Below are positions 1 to 8,534 of a stretch of 64,000 nucleotides of DNA, piece by piece; the stretch's first letter is position 1; each line of letters begins with the position of its first letter. Position numbers and translations under genes: made by a program. Origin of the DNA: Congregibacter brevis (GTDB taxonomy: Bacteria > Pseudomonadota > Gammaproteobacteria > Pseudomonadales > Halieaceae); the NCBI RefSeq assembly GCF_045689245.1, contig NZ_CP136865.1, positions 3,286,001 through 3,350,000 of the forward strand, written 5' to 3'. Under the pieces are notes generated by a model. The model saw only the letters and a program-made list of their open reading frames with translations, had not been told where the DNA came from and made no database searches.

Positions 1-110
1 TGTGCGACCACGGCTACTGCGACAAAACCCAGAGTGCTTTTCACATACAAGCTGTGAAACTCTCTGGCCGCACCATCTGAGAGCCCTGTAAGGCTGCTAG
101 ATTCGCTCAT
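1..110 (-). CDS. pufB: LH1 antenna beta subunit PufB (partial, runs off left edge)
   Basis: The first 36 codons of a small protein are visible, starting at an ATG at 110 with GGGAG ten bases upstream. The translation begins MSESSSLTGLSDGAAREFHS and continues into a hydrophobic helix ending in AVAVVAH at the window edge. Light-harvesting 1 beta chains have exactly this layout: a short polar N-terminus with a T-G-L-[ST]-[DE] motif, a conserved REFHS-type histidine, and a membrane helix whose AxxxH histidine ligates bacteriochlorophyll. The protein would pair with PufA to form the antenna ring around the reaction centre in the inner membrane. It lies 150 bp downstream of pufC on the same strand, so antenna genes follow the reaction-centre genes here. 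pufA is expected just outside the window. Confidence 0.85.
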   Translation of the reverse strand, partial: MSESSSLTGLSDGAAREFHSLYVKSTLGFVAVAVVA

Positions 111-228
111 GGTTTGATTACTCCCATGTCAACTACGTTTCCCCAGTACGCCGAAACGAACTGGGGGCCTTCACAGCGCTGCAGACACCTTCAACTTTCA
201 CGGGGACTACTAGACACTGCACCTACAA

Positions 229-250
229 TGCGCCTGCGTGAACAGACGCA
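229..250 (-). other. Intercistronic hairpin between pufC and pufB
   Basis: The minus-strand RNA can form an 8-bp stem (TGCGTCTG with CAGGCGCA, one G-U pair) around a six-base loop in the 150-bp pufC-pufB gap. No U-run follows it. In other purple bacteria, puf intercistronic hairpins act in mRNA decay and set the ratio of antenna to reaction-centre protein. A similar role here is an inference. Confidence 0.4.
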
Positions 251-260
251 CTACAGATTC

Positions 261-1355
261 TTACTCTCCGCCTCCACCGGTGGCGCCGGCCATGTCCGAC
301 TCCACACTCTCGGAGGCTGAGATCAATTGCTTTGAACCCGCTGACTGTGTCGCCAGGTTCGGAAAATCCTTGAGCATTGGCGCACCGTAGAGCGGTTTGA
401 AGGCTCCCTGGTGACAGGTGTTGCATGCGATTTTCTGGGGGTCTCCACTTGGACCTTGACGATGCTCCGGCAGCCACTCGTTAGTCTCCCAGACATACTT
501 GTTGTTTAACTCACGTACCATCCGAATAGCATGCCAGGCCTTCACGCGCGTCGGGGGACTCTGCTCCCAGTTCGCAAAGGCGCGGCTGTTGTGGCAATAG
601 GTACAGTTCACGCCCAGGGACTGTGAAAAGTGCATCATCAACGAATACGTCCATTCGGTTTGTTTTATGGACTTGCGGTTACCCGTGGGTAAGGCAGTAT
701 CTCCCGCCATACGAATGTCCGCGTCACTTTCCAGATATGGTGTAAAAGGATCGTAAGGAAGAGACGCATATCCATTGCCCACAACACCAGCGACGTTCTG
801 TCCGGTAGGAGCGGTCGCAAATGAGCCGGGCATCGTCGGAGCCGCTTCGGTAACCCATACATACTCGGGCACATTCTTACCGCGGTGACAGGTGTAGCAA
901 GTCACACCGGTGGGCGCCGTATGGCTTGCTCCCCAGGTTTCGTTTGCCCGTTGAGTCATGGCGATCATCACCCGGGCGACCTTCTTGGTGTACTTGTCAT
1001 CTGCGGCAAAACCGTCAGTGCCGTGACAGTAAAGACACCCTTCTTCAGGAGAAACCCATTCCGTAATTGAAGCCATGAGGCGAGTGAACTCACCCACACT
1101 CAGATCACCCAGTACCTGCACGTTTTGGTAGACATCGCCTGCCTTGGGGCCGGTGCTAGGCACGGCCGGTGCTGCCTCTGGCGCCTGATTTTTGGCGATC
1201 ATTTCGTCGAGAGCACCAGGGCTAATCACTTGCTCCATACCCGTGCCGCGATAGCCCCGCTGCACGACTTCGACAGGAGGTTTCTCACAGCCCGCTAATC
1301 CGACCGTGGTGAGCAAAATGCCCACGCCGAGCATTCGCATAGAAGTTTTCATCAT
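261..1355 (-). CDS. pufC: Reaction-centre tetraheme cytochrome c subunit PufC
   Basis: PufC re-reduces the photo-oxidised special pair of the reaction centre from the periplasmic side. Four CxxCH heme motifs are visible: CLYCH at residues 107-111, CYTCH at 153-157, CTYCH at 251-255 and CNTCH at 311-315. Met-rich helices between them can supply axial ligands. The N-terminus is a lipoprotein signal with lipobox L-A-G-C (Cys23), which would anchor the cytochrome by a lipid. The length of 364 residues is normal for the family. The start ATG overlaps the pufM stop (ATGA). GGAGG lies three bases upstream of the first ATG and six upstream of the adjacent second ATG, so translation may begin at either. 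It ends the pufLMC block; pufB follows after a gap with a hairpin. Confidence 0.97.
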   Translation of the reverse strand: MMKTSMRMLGVGILLTTVGLAGCEKPPVEVVQRGYRGTGMEQVISPGALDEMIAKNQAPEAAPAVPSTGPKAGDVYQNVQVLGDLSVGEFTRLMASITEWVSPEEGCLYCHGTDGFAADDKYTKKVARVMIAMTQRANETWGASHTAPTGVTCYTCHRGKNVPEYVWVTEAAPTMPGSFATAPTGQNVAGVVGNGYASLPYDPFTPYLESDADIRMAGDTALPTGNRKSIKQTEWTYSLMMHFSQSLGVNCTYCHNSRAFANWEQSPPTRVKAWHAIRMVRELNNKYVWETNEWLPEHRQGPSGDPQKIACNTCHQGAFKPLYGAPMLKDFPNLATQSAGSKQLISASESVESDMAGATGGGGE

Positions 1356-2329
1356 TGACCTCCTGTCATCATGGGATCAACTACCGGCGTAGCCTCAAGC
1401 ACCGGATATGCCGGCGCTACTCCGTGTTTCACTGCCCAGAGATACCAGTTATCCACCACGGTACCGGTCAACAAAATGCCTATACCGCCAGTAACTACGG
1501 TAAGTACAGCGAACCACCACGCCCAGCGGTGAATAGATTCCATAGATGCGTTGAAGCCCATGGTCCAGCGCCAGAAAAGAGCCGCTCGCTCAGACGCCGT
1601 TCCGCGATCCGTAATCTGATCAATCTCACGGTCGCCGCCGTAACGGGTTACTGCGAGGATAGTCGCACCGTGCATGGCAAAGAGCAGAGTAGATCCGTAA
1701 AGGAATGCAATTGAGAGCATATGGAACGGGTTGTAGAACAGGTTGCCGTAGCGCAGGGAAAATGCGGCCGTCCAATCCAGGTGCGGGAAGATGCCAAAGG
1801 GCACGGCTTCACTCCAACTCCCCATCAATAGAGGGCGGATGAAACCCAATACAAGGTACAACCAGATAGCGCCTGCAAATGCCCAGGTCAAATGCTGCCC
1901 CATACCCAACGCTTTGGAACGTCTATAAGTTCTAAGCCACCAAAGCATGATCGACAGAGTAAGGAAGAAACCGGCTATCAACCACCAACCACCATCATTC
2001 AAGGGCGGTATGCTCAAACCATATTGAGGGGGTGGCGGCTCCAAAGCTAACCAAAACAGTTGGCGCACAAACTGTACGGGATCCCAATTCACCGACGCCC
2101 ACATATTCAGGCCAATGATTTCAAACGCGATAAGACCACATACGATCGATGCGAGCCCCAGCGAACCAAGATAGAAAGGTCCTATCTGCGCATCGCCGAT
2201 CTTACCCATCCAATAGTTATCGACGGGAGTACCAACCCGATTCTCATTTTCGGCACCGATGGAAACCCCAGGGTAGTGAGGGCCGCGCACCTGAACCCGC
2301 GTAAATATGTTCTGATATTCAAGATTCAT
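1352..2329 (-). CDS. pufM: Photosynthetic reaction centre M subunit
   Basis: This is one of the two core chains of the type-2 reaction centre, which holds bacteriochlorophyll, bacteriopheophytin, quinone and iron. Five membrane helices are expected in 325 residues, the usual length. Cofactor ligands are in the expected places: His183 (accessory bacteriochlorophyll, FPHLDW), His203 (special pair, NPFHMLS), His220 (iron, FAMHGAT), Glu235 (iron) and His267 (iron, SIHRWAWW). Each is one position beyond the Rhodobacter numbering. It lies 12 bp after pufL and overlaps pufC by 4 bp, so pufLMC is translated as one unit. Its sequence is a standard phylogenetic marker for aerobic anoxygenic phototrophs. 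Confidence 0.98.
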   Translation of the reverse strand: MNLEYQNIFTRVQVRGPHYPGVSIGAENENRVGTPVDNYWMGKIGDAQIGPFYLGSLGLASIVCGLIAFEIIGLNMWASVNWDPVQFVRQLFWLALEPPPPQYGLSIPPLNDGGWWLIAGFFLTLSIMLWWLRTYRRSKALGMGQHLTWAFAGAIWLYLVLGFIRPLLMGSWSEAVPFGIFPHLDWTAAFSLRYGNLFYNPFHMLSIAFLYGSTLLFAMHGATILAVTRYGGDREIDQITDRGTASERAALFWRWTMGFNASMESIHRWAWWFAVLTVVTGGIGILLTGTVVDNWYLWAVKHGVAPAYPVLEATPVVDPMMTGGQ

Positions 2330-2341
2330 AGCATTCCCCTC

Positions 2342-3169
2342 TTAAGACCAGACCGGTAGTTCAAGCCACCAGTTCCACCATTCGGGCCAACCGCGGGTCC
2401 AGAAAGGTCCACTTAAAACAATACACACCGCACTCCAGAAGCCCGCAGAGAGAGCCAGGAAGAGTCCAAGGCGGTGGATACCCAGAGCGCCAATGGAGTA
2501 GCCCACATCGTCACGGAAGAAGGTGTTTTCGTGCTCTCCGGTCTTCACTACGGGATCATCGTCTCCAGGGTTTGTAACCGCCAGAATCAACGAACCGTGC
2601 ATAGACAAGGCAAGCGTCGTGGTGAAGAAAAATGTCACCGCGAGCATATGCGCCGGGTTGTAGTGAAAGTGCAGGTACTGATAGCCGACGTTAGACACCC
2701 AATCGAGATGACTCAAAATCCCGTAAGGAAAGCCGTGCCCCCAAGCACCCAGCAGAAAAGGCCTGATCACAACGAGGGTCACGTAAGCGAAAATCGCCAC
2801 GGCGAAGGCAAAGGGAACATGCAAGCCCATGCCGAGTTTTCGTGAGATCTCTACCTCCCTCAATGCCCAGGAACTAAAGGCACCAATAGCGCACAGGGTA
2901 ATGACTTGCCACAGGCCACCCTCCATAAGCGGGGCAAGACCTAAACCGTATTTCAGATCTGGCGGAGCGATGCTGATCTGCCAGACATTCCACGTTGGCC
3001 CCATAGCGGCTCCGTAGAGTATTAGTGCAGTACCAACAACACTGAAGAATATCGTTGTTACACCAAAGAAGCCGACGTAAAACGGCCCCACCCAGAAATC
3101 AAAGAGATCGCCACCGAGCAACGTGCCTCCACGTACTCGGTACTTCCTCTCAAAGCTCAACATGGACAT
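2342..3169 (-). CDS. pufL: Photosynthetic reaction centre L subunit
   Basis: This is the partner chain of PufM in the membrane reaction centre; it carries the active electron-transfer branch and the QB pocket. The length of 275 residues is typical. Ligands visible are His154 (accessory bacteriochlorophyll, LSHLDW), His174 (special pair, NPAHML), His191 (iron, LSMHGS) and His232 (iron, GIHRLG). In the QB proton-uptake loop, Glu214 is followed by Asn215, where Rhodobacter sphaeroides has Asp; Asn also occurs in Blastochloris. The start ATG at 3169 has GGAGG seven bases upstream. It follows pufQ after 87 bp. Confidence 0.98.
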   Translation of the reverse strand: MSMLSFERKYRVRGGTLLGGDLFDFWVGPFYVGFFGVTTIFFSVVGTALILYGAAMGPTWNVWQISIAPPDLKYGLGLAPLMEGGLWQVITLCAIGAFSSWALREVEISRKLGMGLHVPFAFAVAIFAYVTLVVIRPFLLGAWGHGFPYGILSHLDWVSNVGYQYLHFHYNPAHMLAVTFFFTTTLALSMHGSLILAVTNPGDDDPVVKTGEHENTFFRDDVGYSIGALGIHRLGLFLALSAGFWSAVCIVLSGPFWTRGWPEWWNWWLELPVWS

Positions 3170-3185
3170 GCCGTAACCTCCAAAC

Positions 3186-3198
3186 CCGTCTTAGACGG
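3186..3198 (-). other. Small hairpin in the pufQ-pufL gap
   Basis: The five-base arms CCGTC and GACGG around a TAA loop lie just upstream of the pufL ribosome-binding site. This could be a processing or stability element of the puf message. The stem is short and may be incidental. Confidence 0.25.
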
Positions 3199-3256
3199 TG
3201 AATTTCGATAGTTCTTCCGCAGCCAACCCGCACTACGGTGTATTGTTATTCGCGCC

Positions 3257-3493
3257 TTACCACTCGAACGCATAGGGAATGACCGCCAAAGCCACACGCC
3301 GCGCCTCTTCAAAGCAGGACTCGCGCTTTCGTGCGCTCACTGCAAACGGACGTAAAGCGCGGGGCAGCAAACGTGTAATCACGCTCACTACAAAAAAACA
3401 GCCCACAGCCATGGCCAACAAAAATCGGTAGCTTCGTCTATCAGTCTGTCGCACTTGTTGTGCTCCCAAGTTCACTTCTCCAGTTTTCAGCAT
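3257..3493 (-). CDS. pufQ: PufQ-like small membrane protein
   Basis: A 78-residue protein has one hydrophobic segment (roughly residues 26-41), a basic stretch, and an ending of the form E-A-R-R-x-A-x-x-x-x-P-Y-A-F. That fits PufQ, a small protein proposed to help deliver bacteriochlorophyll intermediates and assemble pigment complexes. It lies exactly where pufQ is expected, between bchZ and the first reaction-centre gene. The frame could be extended to a TTG at 3523, but the ATG at 3493 has GGGGAGGG seven bases upstream and gives the usual PufQ length. Identification rests on size, topology, tail and position; PufQ proteins are poorly conserved. Confidence 0.7.
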   Translation of the reverse strand: MLKTGEVNLGAQQVRQTDRRSYRFLLAMAVGCFFVVSVITRLLPRALRPFAVSARKRESCFEEARRVALAVIPYAFEW

Positions 3494-3548
3494 GCCTCCG
3501 CCCTCCCCGGTTTTGGCTCGCAATTCTTAGTTTGTTCTTATCTAGCAC

Positions 3549-5024
3549 TCAGACAGTCTCCACTTCGGAAGCCGGCTCAGGTTCAACTCTTTGTCGTAGA
3601 CTCTTATCCAGATGATCAACAGTCACCTGGTCAGCGCCAGCTGCCCGCGCTCGCTGCTCAGCAGCATCCCGCAAACGTTTGGCAACAGAAATTCTCAACA
3701 GCACCGGCTCTCGCTCCAACTGTTGCTCCAGCAGAGTTTCGGCCTCGTGAGCCCAAACCAACTCCTCATTGAGTCGGGATGGAGTAGCGTCAATCTGGTC
3801 CAGCTCTGTGCCAAGTGGAAGAATGTGAAACAGCGCATCAAAGAGCGCGTTACAGACTTCTTGGAGAACGTAGCAAGCTCCGGCGTAGCCCATAAACGGG
3901 GTGCCGGTATGACGACGAACAATAGACCCCGGTAGAGAAGCGGGAATAAACATTGTTCGTGCCTGAGTCTCCGAGATGTACATGCGTTCGTTGTAGCTTC
4001 CGAACACGATAAGAGGCGCACTGTCCGCGATTGCAGCGCGAACGGCTTCGTTGTCGGTCTTCGCGCCGGCGCAGCGAGAGAATGAGAAACTGCAAGGCAT
4101 GCCGAGCTCTTCCTCAAGAAAATTACGCAGTCCTCGGGAATAAGTTTCGCTGGCGGCGACACCAAAGTTAGCCGTGCCGAAAAAATCTTGAGTTACTGAG
4201 CGCCACAGATCCCACATCGGCTTGATGGTGGTGTGTTTTTCCTGCTCGATGAAGGGTTGAGGATCCAGTCCCAATAGCTCACCTAAAGACTCAAGAAATG
4301 CAGTCGTAGAGTGCAAACCGATGGGCGCCTGAAGATATGGCTTTTCCAATCCTTCGCAAAGCTTGCGGCCAAACTCTCGGTACATACATACATTGACGTC
4401 GGCATCGGCAAGCTTGGGCACTTCGTCTAAGTGCACGCCCATGGGGAAGGTGAGATTGATCTCTGCGCCAATTCCTTCGACCAGACGCTGAATTTCCGCG
4501 ACGTCGGACCAAGTGTTAAAGCAACCGTAAATAGGCCCAATGATATTGACGCGCGGCTTTGCGCCTTCTTCCCGCGGCTTTTGTTTGGCTTTCTTGCGCT
4601 TGCTCTTGCCATAGCGATCCCAAAGCCAGAAAAGCGCACGGTCCGCACTCTGCCACTGATCTTCATCAATGGTGCGAGGCAGGAATCGCTCGATATTGGT
4701 GTCTCGTGGAGTGACGCCACCGCCGATCATTTCCGCAATGGACCCCGTTACCACCACTGAGGGGTTCTTGGGGTCCAAAGATTTATGCGCACGCCTGAGT
4801 GCACCTTCGGTACCCTTTTGGCCAAGCTCCTCTTCCGCTAGCCCGGTCACCACAATAGGTAACTCGTGAGGTGGCAGCGCGTCAGTGTAGTGAAGTACGG
4901 AGGTAACGGGCAGATTTTCGCAACCCACCGGACCATCAATAATGACCTGCAGTCCCTTGATGGCAGTGAAAACGTAAACGCTACCCCAGTAGCCACCGGC
5001 GCGGTCATGATCGAGCACTAACAC
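3549..5024 (-). CDS. bchZ: Chlorophyllide a reductase subunit Z
   Basis: BchZ and BchY form the nitrogenase-like catalytic component of chlorophyllide a oxidoreductase, which reduces the C7-C8 double bond of ring B to make the bacteriochlorin ring. The 491-residue protein begins with the conserved MLVLDHDRAGGYWG stretch and has the DGPVGCENLPVTSVLHYTD block with its Fe-S cysteine. It ends with the small domain shared with protochlorophyllide reductase BchB (LLRISVAKRLRDAAEQ, about residues 440-470). The start is GTG at 5024, sharing one base with the bchY stop (TAGTG), which indicates translational coupling. It is part of the bchCXYZ-puf transcription unit. Confidence 0.97.
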   Translation of the reverse strand: MLVLDHDRAGGYWGSVYVFTAIKGLQVIIDGPVGCENLPVTSVLHYTDALPPHELPIVVTGLAEEELGQKGTEGALRRAHKSLDPKNPSVVVTGSIAEMIGGGVTPRDTNIERFLPRTIDEDQWQSADRALFWLWDRYGKSKRKKAKQKPREEGAKPRVNIIGPIYGCFNTWSDVAEIQRLVEGIGAEINLTFPMGVHLDEVPKLADADVNVCMYREFGRKLCEGLEKPYLQAPIGLHSTTAFLESLGELLGLDPQPFIEQEKHTTIKPMWDLWRSVTQDFFGTANFGVAASETYSRGLRNFLEEELGMPCSFSFSRCAGAKTDNEAVRAAIADSAPLIVFGSYNERMYISETQARTMFIPASLPGSIVRRHTGTPFMGYAGACYVLQEVCNALFDALFHILPLGTELDQIDATPSRLNEELVWAHEAETLLEQQLEREPVLLRISVAKRLRDAAEQRARAAGADQVTVDHLDKSLRQRVEPEPASEVETV

Positions 5025-6493
5025 TAGGCAGCCCTCCCCGACGCACTCGGCCAGATGCCGGCTTTTTCACCAGCGCCTACACCGTTGAAGAAAGACTCCA
5101 TGCGCGCAAATCGCTCCTTGTTACCTACCGCGGTATTTATCACCTGCGCCAGGGAACCAGGACCCGCCGGGCCCATCAGGGGGCGAGCAGAAATCAGATT
5201 GGTAAAGTAAAGACCGGGGATGCCCTGCTCTTTGGCATGCTGCACTACCGGAGTGGTACCCACAGCAAGGTCGGGCTGAAACTCCTCGACCGCAGCAATA
5301 TCGTCTTCGAGAGAGGCGCGGTAGTTAACCTGTACGCCCTTAGCTTCGAGCCAGTCCCGATCATCATCAGACCAGGGGGTCCTTGGGCACGCGGTACCGA
5401 CGTAGCGCAAATCAGCGCCGGCTTCTACAAGAAGCCGCGCTACCAAAAGCTCTGAACCCTCATAGCCAGACAGTGTGATGCGCGCATCAATAGGCGCAGA
5501 TGCCAAAGCTCCCTTAATAGCAGGAAGAAGCGCATTGCTCGTTTTGGCAAGAACCTCGTCCTTGACGCCTGCGCTTTGAGCAATCGCCTTGAGCCAGGCC
5601 GCCGTGCCGTCGTGACCCACGGGCGCAGAGCCCACCAGCGACCGTCCGGCCGAGGTAAATTCACGGGCAGTTGCCTTATAAAAAGGATGAAGCATCGCGG
5701 CAATAGGGCTCGCCAGAGCCGCGTACAGCTCACGCCATTCCCGGGTGGGAACAATCGGTCCCGCCGCCAAACCCATAGGCTCGAGCATGCGTCCAATCAT
5801 GATGGCATCGACAGGGAATATCTCACCAACGAGGGCAACGGTAGGACGACCTACGCTTTTAGCATCGGGTCTTGCGACAGGACCTTGCTCAGCTTCGCTG
5901 CGGGCATAAGACAACATTGCCCCTGCAAGAATATCTTTAGCCTCGGCGTGAGTAGGAACCCCAAAACCCGGAACATCGATACCAACAATTCGTACGCCGT
6001 TGATCTCTTTGGGTAGCAGGTCCAAAGGCACGCCTGACGCGGTGGGCACACACAAGTTGATAAGCACTATGGCGTCGTACTTTTCGGGATCTGCCAGCTT
6101 GTATGTCGCCTCTCGCAAATCTTCAAAAAGCTTACCGGTAACGAGAGTTTCCGAATCAAACGGCACATACCCAACAGTGCGGCGCGCTCCATAAAAGTGC
6201 GATGTGAAAGTTAAGCCATAGACACAGCAAGCGGAGCCACAAAGCACCGTTGCAGTTCGTCGCATACGCAAACCAACTCGCAAAGAACCAAAAGCGGGGC
6301 ACATGCTCTGCGGTTGATCATGGGGACCCGTGGGATAGTCTTTAGCGTATTGCTCAAGAATTTCACTTTTCCCCGCTTCTGCGGCAGCCTTCTTCATCGT
6401 ATCCGCACCGGCATGACATCCAGACACGGTATCTTTCGCGTCAGAGCTGGCAATGACATCGGCGGGGTTCACGGTAGTCACCAAATCAGACAT
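5024..6493 (-). CDS. bchY: Chlorophyllide a reductase subunit Y
   Basis: BchY is the second nitrogenase-like subunit of chlorophyllide a oxidoreductase and shares the catalytic site and a [4Fe-4S] cluster with BchZ. Cluster cysteines are visible in SMCPAFGSLR and VLCGSACCVYG. The frame is open further upstream, but the N-terminal extra residues look random. The ATG at 6493 (MSDLVTTVNPADV) has GAGG eleven bases upstream and gives 489 residues, the family length. This start overlaps the end of bchX by 8 bp. Like the other genes here it is read from the bchC promoter. Confidence 0.96.
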   Translation of the reverse strand: MSDLVTTVNPADVIASSDAKDTVSGCHAGADTMKKAAAEAGKSEILEQYAKDYPTGPHDQPQSMCPAFGSLRVGLRMRRTATVLCGSACCVYGLTFTSHFYGARRTVGYVPFDSETLVTGKLFEDLREATYKLADPEKYDAIVLINLCVPTASGVPLDLLPKEINGVRIVGIDVPGFGVPTHAEAKDILAGAMLSYARSEAEQGPVARPDAKSVGRPTVALVGEIFPVDAIMIGRMLEPMGLAAGPIVPTREWRELYAALASPIAAMLHPFYKATAREFTSAGRSLVGSAPVGHDGTAAWLKAIAQSAGVKDEVLAKTSNALLPAIKGALASAPIDARITLSGYEGSELLVARLLVEAGADLRYVGTACPRTPWSDDDRDWLEAKGVQVNYRASLEDDIAAVEEFQPDLAVGTTPVVQHAKEQGIPGLYFTNLISARPLMGPAGPGSLAQVINTAVGNKERFARMESFFNGVGAGEKAGIWPSASGRAA

Positions 6494-7466
6494 CGTCGTA
6501 GATGACCTCAAGTGAAGGACGATTAAGGGCTTCTGCGTTGCAAAGCTCTTCCACACTTGCGGGCTCAAGAACGACGTTGCGCCCGACAGCATCACCGTCA
6601 AACAGCGCTAAAAGATCATCTTGAGAAAGTGCAGAAGGCTGCTGCGGAGGGGCGTCGGCGACTTGTTGGGCTAGTCCCTCAAATAGTGACCCCCACTGAC
6701 TCTCGGGCCGTCCGATAATCTCGTAGTTGGCGCTCTTTTTGCGAATATCATCGTCGGCGGGAATTGCAGCTAACTGGGGAATGCCGACCGCCTCGCAAAA
6801 GGCTTGGGCTTCACCGGTGCCGTCGTCTTTGTTGGTTACCATGCCGGCAACGCCTACATTGCCACCCAGGCGGCGGAAGTACTCGACGGCGGAACATACG
6901 TTGTTAGCTACATACAAAGACTGGAGATCATTGGACGCCACGACGATAACCTTTTGGCACATGTCTCTGGCGATCGGGAGACCGAAACCACCACAAACCA
7001 CGTCGCCGAGAAAGTCGAGCAGCACATAGTCAAAATCCCAATCATGAAAGCCGAGTTTTTCTAGCGTTTCGAATCCATGGATGATTCCGCGGCCTCCACA
7101 TCCTCGACCGACCTCAGGTCCACCCAGCTCCATGGCAAAGACGCCATCGCGCTTAAAGCACACGTCACCCACCACAAGCTCTTCGCCTGCGGCCTTTTTC
7201 TTGGATGCGGTCTCAATGATCGTCGGGCAAGCTTTGCCGCCGAACAGTAACGAGGTGGTATCGCTTTTAGGATCGCAGCCGATGAGCAGCACTTTCTTGC
7301 CTTGCTGCGCCATCATGTAAGACAGGTTAGCTAGAGTAAAACTCTTGCCGATACCGCCTTTTCCATAGATTGCAATGACTTGTGTTTTCGACCCGCCGTC
7401 GTCAGAACTGGCAAGAAGTGAACCCTCATCGTTGCCCGGGGTGTATTGAGTTACTGCCTTATTCAT
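6486..7466 (-). CDS. bchX: Chlorophyllide a reductase iron protein BchX
   Basis: BchX is the NifH-like ATPase that passes electrons to BchYZ. Its P-loop YGKGGIGKSFT and switch region DPKSDTT are clear. The two cysteines that bridge the [4Fe-4S] cluster of the dimer lie in GRGCGGRG and GDVVCGGFG. The start was set at the ATG at 7466 because GGAGGT lies ten bases upstream; a second ATG at 7478 is only two bases from that site. The chosen start shares a base with the bchC stop (TGATG). The product is 326 residues, normal for BchX and longer than BchL or NifH because of the N-terminal tail. Confidence 0.97.
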   Translation of the reverse strand: MNKAVTQYTPGNDEGSLLASSDDGGSKTQVIAIYGKGGIGKSFTLANLSYMMAQQGKKVLLIGCDPKSDTTSLLFGGKACPTIIETASKKKAAGEELVVGDVCFKRDGVFAMELGGPEVGRGCGGRGIIHGFETLEKLGFHDWDFDYVLLDFLGDVVCGGFGLPIARDMCQKVIVVASNDLQSLYVANNVCSAVEYFRRLGGNVGVAGMVTNKDDGTGEAQAFCEAVGIPQLAAIPADDDIRKKSANYEIIGRPESQWGSLFEGLAQQVADAPPQQPSALSQDDLLALFDGDAVGRNVVLEPASVEELCNAEALNRPSLEVIYDDV

Positions 7467-8419
7467 CAGTGCATGCACCTCCAGTCGAGGACCATTTTCA
7501 GACAGTCCGGATCGCCAAAAGCCATTCGGTATGCAGGTGCTGCGGTACGCACTGACTGATGGTGAGTGATCAAACCGTCGAGGGATAAAGCCTGCTCTCG
7601 AACAAGGCCCAAGGCCGATTCAAGGTCAGGTTTTTGCCACTCAGCGGCGATAGAAAAAGACACTTCACGCTGAAATGCCGGCGGAAAACTAAAATTCAGT
7701 GGAGCGTGGTAGAAACCCGCGAGAATGACCTGTCCACCCGGCGAAAGCCGCGCGATCAAGCTATCGAGGATGTTGGCATCGCCACTAACGTCGGCGACGA
7801 CTTTATAGTCGCGACGGGTGTCTGCGTCTGGCGTCACTACCTGATAGCCCAAGGCACCGCCATGACGACTGGCGTTGGTTTCCCAGACAGTAGGCGCGTC
7901 ACCACCGAGGGCGATTACTACTCGAGCAAGGAGTCGGCCAAGGACACCGTGTCCAATGATCAAATCAGGTAGAGCATGCTTTCCTATGCGCAAGGCGGCG
8001 TGGTACGCGGTAGCGGCAAGCGCCAATAAAATACCTTGATCCCCGAGGGACTCATCAATGGGGATTAAGCGGTCAGCACCAACCACCAAACTATCTGCAG
8101 AAGCACCAAACAAGCCCCGGACGTCGGTATAGCCTGCCGAACCCGGAACGAAAACAAGGTCACCCTCTTTGTGTAAATCGGAGGACCCTGCTTCAACAAC
8201 ACGTCCGACTGACTCATAACCCGGAACCAGGGGGTACTCAAGGCCGGGGAATGCGGGCATCCGGCCATCCCAGAGTAAGCGCTCAGTACCAGTACTAATG
8301 CCGCTCCAGAGCACCTCAACCACGCAATCGTTGTCACCGGGCGTAATCAAGCCAACATTCCGAAGGGACATAACTCCGGGCTTCTCAAAGACGACGGCAG
8401 TCGCGGTGCGATCCACCAC
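7466..8419 (-). CDS. bchC: Bacteriochlorophyllide a dehydrogenase BchC
   Basis: BchC oxidises the 3-hydroxyethyl group of bacteriochlorophyllide to the acetyl group. The 317-residue protein has the zinc-less medium-chain dehydrogenase fold of this family: WSGISTGTERLLWDG and LVPGYESVGRVVEAG in the N-terminal half and a nucleotide-binding GHGVLGRLLARVV segment near the middle. The start is a GTG at 8419 behind GGGGGAGA. It is the first gene of the long bchCXYZ-pufQLMC-pufB unit. The 115-bp region upstream carries two PpsR-type boxes and a perfect TTGACA -35 element. Confidence 0.96.
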   Translation of the reverse strand: MVDRTATAVVFEKPGVMSLRNVGLITPGDNDCVVEVLWSGISTGTERLLWDGRMPAFPGLEYPLVPGYESVGRVVEAGSSDLHKEGDLVFVPGSAGYTDVRGLFGASADSLVVGADRLIPIDESLGDQGILLALAATAYHAALRIGKHALPDLIIGHGVLGRLLARVVIALGGDAPTVWETNASRHGGALGYQVVTPDADTRRDYKVVADVSGDANILDSLIARLSPGGQVILAGFYHAPLNFSFPPAFQREVSFSIAAEWQKPDLESALGLVREQALSLDGLITHHQSVRTAAPAYRMAFGDPDCLKMVLDWRCMH

Positions 8420-8461
8420 TAGCTCTCCCCCATTACGTCGGACACATCCATTTACTCATAG

Positions 8462-8505
8462 TGTCAGTTTATATGGACATTAAGCGCTGTCAAGAGAAAA
8501 TGACA
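8462..8505 (-). promoter_or_regulatory. bchC promoter with two tandem PpsR/CrtJ boxes
   Basis: Two TGT-N12-ACA palindromes lie at 8462-8479 and 8488-8505, separated by 8 bp. On the minus strand, TTGACA at 8488-8493 fits a -35 element, with TAAACT 16 bases downstream as a weak -10 inside the second box. A bound repressor would therefore cover the RNA polymerase site. Rhodobacter capsulatus bchC is known to have two CrtJ palindromes 8 bp apart that are bound cooperatively, and the arrangement here is the same. Confidence 0.85.
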
Positions 8506-8534
8506 TATGCAGCGCTCAGGGAAGCTGACCCCAG

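Noticed and set aside
3494..3523. Longer pufQ starting at TTG 3523
   Set aside because: The ATG at 3493 has a strong ribosome-binding site and gives the normal PufQ length.
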